From Flavobacterium ajazii (GTDB lineage Bacteria; Bacteroidota; Bacteroidia; Flavobacteriales; Flavobacteriaceae): a stretch of 64,000 nucleotides of DNA. The DNA lies in NCBI RefSeq assembly GCF_010614725.1, contig NZ_JAAEHL010000007.1:186001-250000 (forward strand), read 5' to 3'. Of the stretch, positions 18,936 through 27,186 are shown one piece after another. Each line of letters starts with the position of its first letter. Position 1 is the first letter of the stretch. The notes beneath the pieces are model-generated. The model saw only the letters and a list, made by a program, of their open reading frames with translations, had not been told where the DNA came from and searched no databases. Made by a program: the position numbers and the translations under genes.

Positions 18936-20549
18936 TTAGCGTTGTGCAATGTTATAGAATTCTCTATTTTGAAGTAGTTCGTTGAAGCGCTGCCGAAGTT
19001 CTAAAATACTATGCTTATCTAATTCATCAATCATTTTCAACACATCGTCACCATTAATTGTATTAGGCGGGGAAACAATTAGGTCAAAAAAATTCTTTTC
19101 AATAAGCACCTCTGAAAAAGATTGTATTTTTTTGTTGAAGAAAGGCAGAAATGGTTTTCTTTTATCAAATAAGTTTCCTGTTAAGCAACTAAATAAAAAG
19201 GCAACTCGCTCTTTTTCTCTATTTGTTCTTTTAGAAAGATTGGATAATTCTTCAATTGAAATCTTGGAAGAACCAAAGTAAATATTTTTCTCATCACAAT
19301 GGGCTACGATAAATATAACATCATTTGCTCCATTCCTTAATTCGGTAATGAGTTGTTCTTTTGTTGTAATGGTTGTTGAAGACTTTTCAGCAGCCTTCGC
19401 ATTTATTTCAGAACGAAGTTTTTGCAGTAGTTCCAAATCGACACCTTCAAATGATTGAAATGTAGCTTCTTCATTTGTGTTAGGTGTGCCATTAAGAAAA
19501 GAAACAGAATTTTTGTCAATTTTTTTATCCTTTAATTTTAGCAATGCTGTTTCAGTTTGCTCAAAAGTTTTATCAATACTTGTGCTTCTCGTTATAAGTA
19601 AGATGTTTTTCTTTGCTGCAATTTCAGTTATGCTTTTTCCTAGACCAAATAAATCGTCCCCATAAAAATATGCTGCACCTTCAGATAGTAACGTTGAAAA
19701 GCTATTTTCAATTGAAGTTAAAACCGTTTGCTTTGTTGTGCTATTGAATAGTTCCAATTCACCTTGTAATTTGCTATTTACAACTTTAAAGGCAATTACA
19801 TATTTATTAGTCTTTCCTTTTACTGTTACAAGAAAAACCCTATGCTCTATTTCTATTATTTTGCTATTTTGAAATTTCTTTAAAAAGCCATTAAAGAATT
19901 TAACGAGTACCTCATAATCTGCTACATCCGTAATTAGTCCACTTTTAACGAAGAGTGTATTTGTAAAGCATAAGTCATTTTTGTTTTTGAGCATTCCTAC
20001 ATATTCAGTAAATACGAACTTCTGGGAGGATAGTTCACTTTCTAAGTCTTCCCTCAATGTTAGTCTGAAGTCTAGTTCTTTTTTATAAATGTCTGATAAA
20101 CTTTCATTGTATGAAATAATTTCTTTTTTAGGATTGTTATTTTTATGAAACCACCATGTTTTTTGAAGTGGTTCTTTGTCTGATTTATATCTAAGAAGAT
20201 ACGTAGCATCAAATGGCTTATTGTAATGAAGCATTCCATTGTTGTCCATTGCAGGAACTTTCTCAGATTTTACAAAAATGTAATCAAACCCTAACACGAT
20301 TGGTTTATCAGGGGTTGTTAGTGTCAATAATGCGTTGCAGTCGCTGTTTTGGCTACAAACCTTTTTGCCATTGATTTTAACTTTTGTTTTATTTGATTCC
20401 CAAAAAGCTTTCAGTCCACCTGATTTAGAATTGGTAGCACTATGTGGACACAAATTAGGATAAGAGTTGTCTTGTGCCGAAACTGTCACTACGATACTGA
20501 AAAAAAGAATTGTCAACATTCTAAATGTTTTGTTGAGATTGCTTTTCAT
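18936..20549 (-). CDS. Secreted protein with C-terminal CHAT/caspase-like domain
   Basis: A 537-residue protein with a signal peptide (about 1-25, ending VTVSAQ). The first 350 residues are not recognised. The C-terminal region resembles a CHAT/caspase-type cysteine protease core. A strand ends in His, DVIFIVAHCDEKNIYFG (His417), then comes KISIEELSNL, then a strand ends in Cys, RVAFLFSCLTGNLF (Cys455). This is the usual His-then-Cys order of that clan. CHAT proteases are normally cytoplasmic, so a signal peptide on one is unusual. A small membrane protein gene follows closely. Assignment rests on motif order only. Confidence 0.55.
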   Translation of the reverse strand: MKSNLNKTFRMLTILFFSIVVTVSAQDNSYPNLCPHSATNSKSGGLKAFWESNKTKVKINGKKVCSQNSDCNALLTLTTPDKPIVLGFDYIFVKSEKVPAMDNNGMLHYNKPFDATYLLRYKSDKEPLQKTWWFHKNNNPKKEIISYNESLSDIYKKELDFRLTLREDLESELSSQKFVFTEYVGMLKNKNDLCFTNTLFVKSGLITDVADYEVLVKFFNGFLKKFQNSKIIEIEHRVFLVTVKGKTNKYVIAFKVVNSKLQGELELFNSTTKQTVLTSIENSFSTLLSEGAAYFYGDDLFGLGKSITEIAAKKNILLITRSTSIDKTFEQTETALLKLKDKKIDKNSVSFLNGTPNTNEEATFQSFEGVDLELLQKLRSEINAKAAEKSSTTITTKEQLITELRNGANDVIFIVAHCDEKNIYFGSSKISIEELSNLSKRTNREKERVAFLFSCLTGNLFDKRKPFLPFFNKKIQSFSEVLIEKNFFDLIVSPPNTINGDDVLKMIDELDKHSILELRQRFNELLQNREFYNIAQR

Positions 20550-21135
20550 TTTTTATATCATTTTATGTTTTGCAATTATTTGTCAAATGATTATTAGTCT
20601 GAAGTTTGCACTGTCCCTTTTAATTCCTGCTAACTTATTCATATATTGTGCAAAATCACACAAAGCATTCTTATTTCCTTATATATGTTATCAATACATG
20701 CAAAAATCCATATACGGTATGCAGGCTATTATTTTATATTTTGGGCATAAATAAGATCTCCGTTTGTCAAATAAGTAAAAAAAATATAAATACTTAAAAT
20801 ATATTTGATTACTCCTCTTCTTTTTCAAAAAGTAAGCCGCACAAAAACACAGCTTACAATTAACTAAAAATCAATTATTTACAAACAAATCAATATCAAA
20901 AGTATAAATTAAAGCTGTACCTTTAACAAGTAGATATACCTATTTTTATGTTCAACAAAAAAACTAAAAACATTTATAAAAATGAACTTATAGCATTTGT
21001 ATGTAAATTGCAATTAACAAAATCATTAAAATTCAATACTTTAATCGCAAAATAAAATGTATCAAAACTGTAACTAAATGAACATACTGAAGTTTTTATT
21101 TCTTTCGTAATATTTTTTATTGTTGGGCTAATTAC
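20550..21135. other. Long AT-rich intergenic stretch
   Basis: I see no supportable gene. A plus-strand fragment near 21080-21170 reads EVFISFVIFFIVGLITYRSA followed by a lysine-rich end, but it has no start codon. It looks like a relic of a small membrane protein. The rest is low-complexity A/T sequence. Confidence 0.45.
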
Positions 21136-22210
21136 TTATCGTAGTGCGCAAGAAAATAAGCATAAGAAAAAAAAGTGAGAAAAGAAAAGACTGCGAAAAC
21201 TAGAACTGGAAAAACAAAAATTATTTGACTTTTTTAAAACAAAATTTGAAACCATTAACGAAGTAAAAATGTTCTCATTGTTTTTATTATTCAGAGCCCT
21301 GAATACTATTTGGGTCGAATCGATGACTTCTGCAATGGAAAATTTAGAGGTGTTCTTCATTTTCAATTCCGCTTTCCAGTCTTTTGTATTTCCCCTAAAA
21401 ACGTGAGAAGCTGCTCCATCAATCAGGAAAAAGGAAGAATCAAGCACCCGGAGTTAGGTGGATTCAAAATTTAATCTATCTAGTGTACCAGTGATATAAT
21501 GTTTCTTACTATTTTTAAGTACACTGTCTAATTCCAGAACCAAAGCCGATGCTGTGGGTATTGCCTAAATAAATACTATGCTGATCTGCTCCTGCAAAAT
21601 AATACGAGTTGTATTTTAAGTCTATAGTATTTTGCCTTTTTACTGATACGGGCGGAAAGATCCTTACAAAATTGTTCCGCTCAAACTGTTTGTTCTCACT
21701 GATTTCTAAAAGGATTTTTATTGTACCTATTCCGATCAATGCCAGTAAAGCTAAACTCAGATAACAATTTCTTAGTTCGTATTTATTTTCTTTTTTACAA
21801 ATCAGCAACAAGCCTGTTACTGCTAAGGCTATAAATAAACAATTGAAAATAAAATGTTCTTTCCATCCCATTTTTTCCAATATTCCACCGCATGAACAGG
21901 GAACAAAAGAGCTGAAGTTTAAAATAAAATAAATATATGCCGTAAACAGCACCATGAGTGCAAAAGCGATCATGAGTCCTACTTTTCTGTATTTAGGAAT
22001 CATCAATAAAACAGCTGTAAGGATTTCAAATAAGGGTACTGACCATGAAATTTCTCCGGCAAAAGGATTTAATAAAGGTGACTGCCCGAGCTGTACCTGA
22101 AAGTTTTCAAAATCCAATAGTTTGCTAACTGCCGCATAAACGAACAACAGGACATACAGATAACAGATTATTTCTATAATGATACTTTTAAGACTTCCTT
22201 TTGACTCCAT
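21136..22210 (-). pseudogene. Decayed MauE/DoxX-type membrane protein with propeller tail
   Basis: The 5' part (22210-21515) encodes a MauE-like four-helix membrane protein with the conserved cysteines in FVPCSCGGILEKMGW. It ends abruptly after SYYFAGADQHSIYLGN. One frame over, the coding sense continues as LVLELDSVLKNSKKHYITG, meets a TAA after NFEST, then runs on as LRVLDSSFFLIDGAASHVFR ... IDSTQIVFRALNNKN. The original was therefore a longer protein now broken by a frameshift near 21540-21560 and a nonsense codon near 21465. The family's full-length members carry a beta-rich tail after the membrane domain. The 3' end is degraded beyond about 21240. Confidence 0.65.
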
Positions 22211-22290
22211 AACTTATTTGTCTACTTTTTAAAATCTTATTATTTGTTTCTAAACTCAAAACAAATTTATACAGGTCGTTTTTTAAAAGT

Positions 22291-22323
22291 GTTGTGAAAA
22301 ACAGGACAAAAGTTGTGAAAAAC
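22291..22323. promoter_or_regulatory. Direct repeat, candidate operator
   Basis: GTTGTGAAAAAC occurs at 22291-22302 and again at 22312-22323, exactly 21 bp apart (two helical turns). The pair lies between the divergent MauE-type relic and the exonuclease gene. The spacing suits a regulator binding one DNA face. No regulator is identified. Confidence 0.4.
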
Positions 22324-22512
22324 GTGCCTTTTTAGTTTTTGAAAAGTTTCACCTCTTTTTTATTCAGAATTCACCATTATACTTATTCTTTTTACAGTTC
22401 ATAAAAGCTTAAAAAGTAATGGACTAAAAAACTTGTTACAATTTAGAACATGTTAATTTTAAAAACATGTCTCAATCTGTATTAGTTTTGCTAAATATGT
22501 GATGCCCGCAAC

Positions 22513-23910
22513 ATGGAAAAGATAATGAAGATGAAAAAACAAGAGTATGCCATAGTAGATATTGAAACCACAGGAGGAAACGCCAGTGGGAGCCGGATTA
22601 CCGAGATTGCCATTATCCTGCATGACGGGGAAAACATACTCGAGCGTTGGGAAACACTTGTAAATCCTCAAAAAGATATTCCTGCTGCTATATTTGCACT
22701 GACAGGTATCGATAATGAAATGGTAAAAAATGCCCCTATTTTTGATGACATATCAGAAAAAGTCCTTGAAATGCTTAGCGATCGTATTTTTGTTGCCCAC
22801 AATGTGAACTTCGATTATTCTTTTGTACGACATGAACTTGAAAAATCAGGCTTTAAATGGACAGCACGAAAACTTTGTACCGTACGGGCAGCACGGAAAA
22901 TAAGACCGGGACTGGGTTCCTACAGCCTTGGAAAACTTTGCCGTTCGCTGGATATTCCTTTGGAAAACCAGCACCGCGCAGGCGGGGATGCCGATGCTAC
23001 TGCTATACTCTTTTCTAAGTTAGTCGAATGGGACAGCTCTGAAGTGCTTGCCAAAATGGTTAAAACCACTGCACAGGACCAGCGCCTGCCTCCCAACCTG
23101 CCTCCTGAAGATTTTGAGCAATTGCCTGAAAAGCCCGGTGTCTATTATTTTTATGACCAACTTAAAAAAGTCATTTACGTTGGAAAAGCTGTAAACCTGA
23201 AAAAGCGTGTAGCATCTCATTTTACAGGCCATAAGATTACACCGCAAAGACAAAACTTTCTCAGAGATATCTACTCTATCTCCTATGAGGTCTGTGCAAC
23301 AGAGCTTATGGCACTATTGCTCGAATGTGCTGAAATCAAAAAACTATGGCCTCTATACAACAAAGCGCTCAAACGTTTTGACCCTAAATATGGCCTTTTT
23401 GAGTATGAAGCCCGAAGCGGATACCGCTATCTGGCTGTTGGAAAAGTGAGTAAGTCCCAGGTCTGCATTGAAGTGTTCAACAACCAATACGAGGCGATTA
23501 ATATATTGCGGAGCCTTATGCAGGAGTTTGCAATTGATAGCAGGTTCTGCAAATTTCCCATACCTGAAGAAGGAGAAATTTTTGCAAAAAAATCATTTTC
23601 CGAATTGCCTGAAGTAATGCTGCACAATGAACAGGTAGAAAACGCCATGACTTTTTTAAGAAACAAAAAGGTCAGTTTTGCGATTATCGACAAAGGCAGA
23701 TCTCCCGACGAACGCAGCTGTATCTGGGTTGAGAATGGGCATTTTTATGGTATGGGTTATATTGCCTCTGATATTGGATTTACCGATACTTCGGAAATCA
23801 GGGATTTTGTTACGTCTTATGCAAGCAATCATTATATCATGCAGTTGATTTTAAGGTATGCCGAGAAATATCCGGGTAAGGTTTTCTTTGGGAAAACTGC
23901 AAATAACTAA
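22513..23910 (+). CDS. DEDDh exonuclease fused to GIY-YIG (UvrC-N-like) nuclease
   Basis: A 465-residue fusion. Residues about 10-175 are a DnaQ/epsilon-type 3'-5' exonuclease: Exo I YAIVDIETTGG, Exo II AHNVNFDYSFVRHEL and Exo III HRAGGDADATAILF, with all acidic residues and the His present. Residues about 195-275 are a GIY-YIG domain, KPGVYYFYDQLKKVIYVGKA with KRVASHF after it. A longer C-terminal region follows. The same fusion is common in Bacteroidota and resembles Cho/UvrC-type incision, so a DNA repair or processing role is likely. Alternative starts exist at 22525 and 22531. Confidence 0.85.
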   Translation: MEKIMKMKKQEYAIVDIETTGGNASGSRITEIAIILHDGENILERWETLVNPQKDIPAAIFALTGIDNEMVKNAPIFDDISEKVLEMLSDRIFVAHNVNFDYSFVRHELEKSGFKWTARKLCTVRAARKIRPGLGSYSLGKLCRSLDIPLENQHRAGGDADATAILFSKLVEWDSSEVLAKMVKTTAQDQRLPPNLPPEDFEQLPEKPGVYYFYDQLKKVIYVGKAVNLKKRVASHFTGHKITPQRQNFLRDIYSISYEVCATELMALLLECAEIKKLWPLYNKALKRFDPKYGLFEYEARSGYRYLAVGKVSKSQVCIEVFNNQYEAINILRSLMQEFAIDSRFCKFPIPEEGEIFAKKSFSELPEVMLHNEQVENAMTFLRNKKVSFAIIDKGRSPDERSCIWVENGHFYGMGYIASDIGFTDTSEIRDFVTSYASNHYIMQLILRYAEKYPGKVFFGKTANN

Positions 23911-24040
23911 TGAAAGGAAAAGTCGACCTATCCTTTCAGACTACTAACTAAGTATTATGCTTATTTTTTTGTCTAACCCCAAACTTTTGCACATGATCCT
24001 TGATCCTGCTTTTAGAACTGCATTACTTATTATAAAAAAG

Positions 24041-24068
24041 AAACCCTTTAACAAAAGTTAAAGGGTTT
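24041..24068 (-). terminator. tRNA-type terminator left of the element
   Basis: Inverted repeat AAACCCTTTAAC / GTTAAAGGGTTT with a T-run on the minus strand. It is nearly identical to the terminator of the second tRNA-Ser gene at 61862-61890. It appears to be the original tRNA-Ser terminator, now separated from its gene by the inserted element. Confidence 0.7.
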
Positions 24069-24076
24069 AAAATCCT

Positions 24077-24091
24077 GCGGAGAAAGAGGGA
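24077..24091. other. attL (15-bp tRNA-Ser 3'-end repeat)
   Basis: GCGGAGAAAGAGGGA, identical to the 3' end of both intact tRNA-Ser genes at 61674-61688 and 61899-61913. After the repeat the sequence departs completely from tRNA, which marks the element boundary. The preceding terminator is also shared. Confidence 0.7.
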
Positions 24092-24149
24092 ATTGTACCT
24101 CTTCTCGTATGCGTTGATATATAAGGATTATATATTTTTTTCCTATTTT

Positions 24150-24158
24150 AGGGTCTCG
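24150..24158. promoter_or_regulatory. Candidate integrase arm-type site
   Basis: AGGGTCTCG, 59 bp inside the left end. The same nine bases occur at 61551-61559 near the right end, with an inverted copy CGAGACCCT at 61524-61532. CGAAATCTTA nearby (24191-24200) is the reverse of TAAGATTTC near 61578. Shared short motifs near both ends are typical of recombinase or excisionase binding sites. Confidence 0.4.
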
Positions 24159-24206
24159 CTTTTGCTCCTCTATTTTGACTAGCAAATTTTCGAAATCTTA
24201 CGAGTG

Positions 24207-24214
24207 CAAATATA
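24207..24214 (-). promoter_or_regulatory. Promoter -7 element, orphan
   Basis: TATATTTG on the minus strand. The surrounding 15 bases CGAGTGCAAATATAA are identical to those at the tRNA-Ser promoter at 62011-62025. With the terminator at 24041-24068 it would give a minus-strand transcript of about 160 nt. This could be a relic of a tRNA locus or a small RNA. Confidence 0.35.
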
Positions 24215-24247
24215 ATCAAATAAAACTTACATACAAGTATAATTCAA

Positions 24248-24278
24248 AAAAAGATGTTCAATCATTGAACATCTTTTT
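24248..24278 (-). terminator. Terminator of the AbiE operon
   Basis: Perfect 14-bp stem AAAAAGATGTTCAA / TTGAACATCTTTTT with a three-base loop. It lies 17 bp beyond the stop of the AbiEii-like gene and ends in a T-run in its direction of transcription. Confidence 0.8.
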
Positions 24279-24294
24279 ATATCTTTAATTTTAC

Positions 24295-25245
24295 TTATAA
24301 TTTTTCAACCCATTTACCTATTTCAGTAAGTAACTCATTAAAATCAGGTTGACCTTTATAATATAATTTTGCCGTTTTTCTATAGCGTTCTATAAATCGT
24401 TCCCTAAGTTCTGGGTTCTTCAGTAAAAAAGATTCATTTTCAGCAATGGGTATTTCATAGTCTTTGGGTGGAAAACGATTCGCCTTGTGTATTTGATATT
24501 CTTCTGTTCCAATGAATGCTTTTACCGTATCATCTTGTAACAGGCTATAGACATCATAATACTGGCGCATTAAATTTTGTCGTTCCTCTTTGTCTTCTTG
24601 TTCCTGTCTAAATTTAGTTGCAATGGTCTGTAATTTTTCAACAAAAGTGTAACCAATGTGATAACATGAAATATCTACAGCTCGGTTGTCAATTATATCT
24701 ACCTCTTGTTGAACAGCTTTTTCATACGCCCAAGAAGAAATTGTTAGCGGATTATTAGGTGTCACAGTGTCAAATCCAACTTCTAACAATATACCTTCTT
24801 TAACTCCGTCAATGGCATCCGTTTTACTTTCATAATGTAATCTTATCCCACCGCTACGATATTGTCTTTCGTCATCAAAAGCTTCGTCCCTTACTACTGA
24901 TATTATGCCTTCTATTTTTATATCGTTTGCCAAACCATCGTAAAAGTCTTTTCTTTTTTGAATATTCCGAGGCTTATTGTTGTTTGGATTTTCATTTATT
25001 TCCATTTCAACAGGTGGCTTAATATGGATGTCTATATCTTCAGAGAAACGGTGTATAATTCCATGCCCTTTTGATAATGAAGTACCACCTTTAAGTTCAA
25101 ATTCAAACCCTTGTTTTTTTAGACCGTATAAAACATGCATAATCCAATAGTCTTTTTCAACAAGACCAAGCTCAATATTTAATTCTGCTCCTACAATACG
25201 AAGCAGATCACGGAAGTTTTTGTGGTTATGTAAGTAGTCCGGCAT
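24295..25245 (-). CDS. AbiEii/AbiGii family nucleotidyltransferase toxin
   Basis: A 316-residue protein. The nucleotidyltransferase signature is complete: FELKGGTSLSKGHGIIHRF followed by SEDIDIHI (GG-S and D-x-D, about 52-80). Family members such as AbiEii block growth by modifying tRNA or other targets with nucleotides, and the antitoxin gene lies immediately upstream, one base away. AbiE is classed as a type IV toxin-antitoxin system with phage-resistance activity. It is the first gene inside the left end of the element and probably stabilises it. Confidence 0.88.
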   Translation of the reverse strand: MPDYLHNHKNFRDLLRIVGAELNIELGLVEKDYWIMHVLYGLKKQGFEFELKGGTSLSKGHGIIHRFSEDIDIHIKPPVEMEINENPNNNKPRNIQKRKDFYDGLANDIKIEGIISVVRDEAFDDERQYRSGGIRLHYESKTDAIDGVKEGILLEVGFDTVTPNNPLTISSWAYEKAVQQEVDIIDNRAVDISCYHIGYTFVEKLQTIATKFRQEQEDKEERQNLMRQYYDVYSLLQDDTVKAFIGTEEYQIHKANRFPPKDYEIPIAENESFLLKNPELRERFIERYRKTAKLYYKGQPDFNELLTEIGKWVEKL

Positions 25246-25246
25246 A

Positions 25247-25822
25247 TTATAGTGTGAGAACAGGCTCTAACATTTTTTTCGCTTTAACACTACCATATTC
25301 TTGAAGTGATTTTTTTAGTTTACGAACATCCATTGTTCTTGCTTTGGAACGCACTTTTGACACTACTTCATTAGAGTCTTCAGCTAATTGATCGAGATTG
25401 TTTAACAAGTCTACTAATAAAAACTCAGGTGTTACTTTATTTGGAAAATGAGGTTTTACCTTAAATGAAAACATCATACCACCAAGATTAAAATCTCCAT
25501 GACGTTTATGATTATAAACAGTTTTACCATTATATAACTGAGTAGTTCCTACTCCTAAAGAGTTATAAGCGTTTAAGGAAGTTACCAAAAAACGGTTGTC
25601 TTTAAGAAAAGAGCGCACCAAAACTTCTTCTTCAGGAGGTGTCTTCCCAAAGACAGTTACTTCAGGATAATAGTATAATCCTTGCGACAGTTTTTGCAAA
25701 GTACCTTCCTGTACCAGTTCATCTAAATGACGGTCAACAGATTTTGACCACTTAGATAAATCAGCCCTACGATATACTTTTCCTCGCTTTAAATGCTTTT
25801 TTAATTCTTGTAACTTATTCAT
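25247..25822 (-). CDS. AbiEi-like antitoxin (DUF6088-type)
   Basis: A 191-residue protein. The N-terminal winged-helix part is LKRGKVYRRADLSKWSKSVD with LVQEGTLQKLSQGLYYYPE (about 11-55), the usual AbiEi/DUF6088 arrangement. A C-terminal antitoxin domain follows. It precedes the toxin by one base, so the two are co-transcribed. The N-terminal domain probably represses its own promoter, as in known AbiEi proteins. Confidence 0.82.
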   Translation of the reverse strand: MNKLQELKKHLKRGKVYRRADLSKWSKSVDRHLDELVQEGTLQKLSQGLYYYPEVTVFGKTPPEEEVLVRSFLKDNRFLVTSLNAYNSLGVGTTQLYNGKTVYNHKRHGDFNLGGMMFSFKVKPHFPNKVTPEFLLVDLLNNLDQLAEDSNEVVSKVRSKARTMDVRKLKKSLQEYGSVKAKKMLEPVLTL

Positions 25823-25928
25823 AAGTACAAAGTTAGTAAATAATATTTAATTGCATATATTTTTATTGAAAATTCATGCAAAATATCTAAATGATTTAAT
25901 CTGTTTATTTATTCATTTAAAAAGTAAA

Positions 25929-27095
25929 TTATAATTTATCCCATTTTTTCATTTCTTTTTCTTTTACCGAATCAACAATTTTTGCATAAACTTGAGTTGT
26001 TCGAATATTTGTATGGCCTAACAGTTTACTTACAACTTCAATTGGAATTCCTAAAGAAATTGAAACAGTGGCAAACGTATGTCTTGCAACATGACAGGTT
26101 AGTTTTTTGTTTAATTTTAAATTAGCACCAATATTTTTCAATACTTTATTTGTTACTTTATTACAATATACTCTAAAAATAATATCGTCATTGAAATTAG
26201 CTTCAGGAAGAAATTTTTTTGCCTTGTTACTTAGAGGAATATTTACTAAATAACCTGTTTTATGCATTCGAAGATGTATAGAACTATTAATAATAGTTTT
26301 TTTAGAAAGAGTTTTTAAATCAGAATATCTAAGTCCTGTGTGACACGCAAATAAAAAATAACTAAGAATCTCTTTCTCTATTGGTTTTGAAAAATTATTC
26401 ATTAAATAATAATTTGTGAGGCTATTTAATTCTTCAATTGAAAGAAAATCTCGTTTCCCATCAACTTTTTTAATTGAAGTATACTGAAAAGGATTACTTT
26501 TTATGTATCCAAATCGAATTGAAATATTGACAAATGTTCGTAACACTCTAAGACTTTTACTAGCTGTATTTTCATTATTTTCTAGAGTATTAAGCATATA
26601 GTGTCTATAATCGTTTATGAACTTCTCATTAATGTCTGAAAAGAAAATTTCTCTTTTAAATTTTAAAATTTTAGAGATCTGAGACTTATATCCAAACCAA
26701 GTTTCCTCCTTAAACTTTATCTTATTTTCTTCTAAGTAACATAAGATATAATTGGTAAAGTTTCCATCTCCTTCTGATAAATTATGATTTAAACCAAGTA
26801 ATCTTTCTTTAAATTGCATTAGACTCAATGGAAACTCATCATTAGTAAAATTATTTACCAATAACTTGATTGCTTTCTTATCGATTGCATCCAATAGTGT
26901 ATTATGACGCTCATGATTTTTATTTTGAATTTTAACTCTTTGATTTCTTAAAGACCAATCTCTTAAAGGAATTGCGACAGATGTAACAGTTTCTATTTTC
27001 TTTCCTTTTAAAAAGGCTCTTAAATAGACAGGATATAATCCATATTTATTTTTATCTTTTTTAATTACAAAACGATAGCTTATTTTTATGCTCAT
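25929..27095 (-). CDS. Tyrosine recombinase next to the invertible segment
   Basis: A 388-residue phage-integrase-family enzyme. An arm-binding N-terminus (YRFVIKKDKNKYGLYPVYLR) and a SAM-like core-binding part are followed by the catalytic domain. The catalytic residues are Arg in FACHTGLRYSDLKTL, His-x-x-Arg in CHVARHTFATVSISLG, the LLGHTNIRTTQVYAKI box and Tyr in QVYAKI. Its start is 98 bp from one arm of the 251-bp inverted repeat. It is thus the prime candidate for inverting the methylase C-terminus, in the manner of Bacteroides recombinases that shuffle hsdS genes. It could instead serve element mobility. Confidence 0.85.
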   Translation of the reverse strand: MSIKISYRFVIKKDKNKYGLYPVYLRAFLKGKKIETVTSVAIPLRDWSLRNQRVKIQNKNHERHNTLLDAIDKKAIKLLVNNFTNDEFPLSLMQFKERLLGLNHNLSEGDGNFTNYILCYLEENKIKFKEETWFGYKSQISKILKFKREIFFSDINEKFINDYRHYMLNTLENNENTASKSLRVLRTFVNISIRFGYIKSNPFQYTSIKKVDGKRDFLSIEELNSLTNYYLMNNFSKPIEKEILSYFLFACHTGLRYSDLKTLSKKTIINSSIHLRMHKTGYLVNIPLSNKAKKFLPEANFNDDIIFRVYCNKVTNKVLKNIGANLKLNKKLTCHVARHTFATVSISLGIPIEVVSKLLGHTNIRTTQVYAKIVDSVKEKEMKKWDKL

Positions 27096-27186
27096 AGTAA
27101 GTGAAGTATTTGTGAAGTGAAATCATTAATAATTTGCAAGTTGCCATTTTTAAAGTAATAGAAATCAGGAACTATTAACTTAATTT

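Noticed and set aside
20467..20754. 95-codon plus-strand hydrophobic frame
   Set aside because: It overlaps the signal peptide region of the convincing secreted gene on the other strand and has AT-driven composition.
24077..24200. A third tRNA-Ser gene at the left junction
   Set aside because: Only the last 14 bases of the tRNA 3' end and the terminator match; anticodon and other arms are absent, so it is a junction remnant and not a tRNA.
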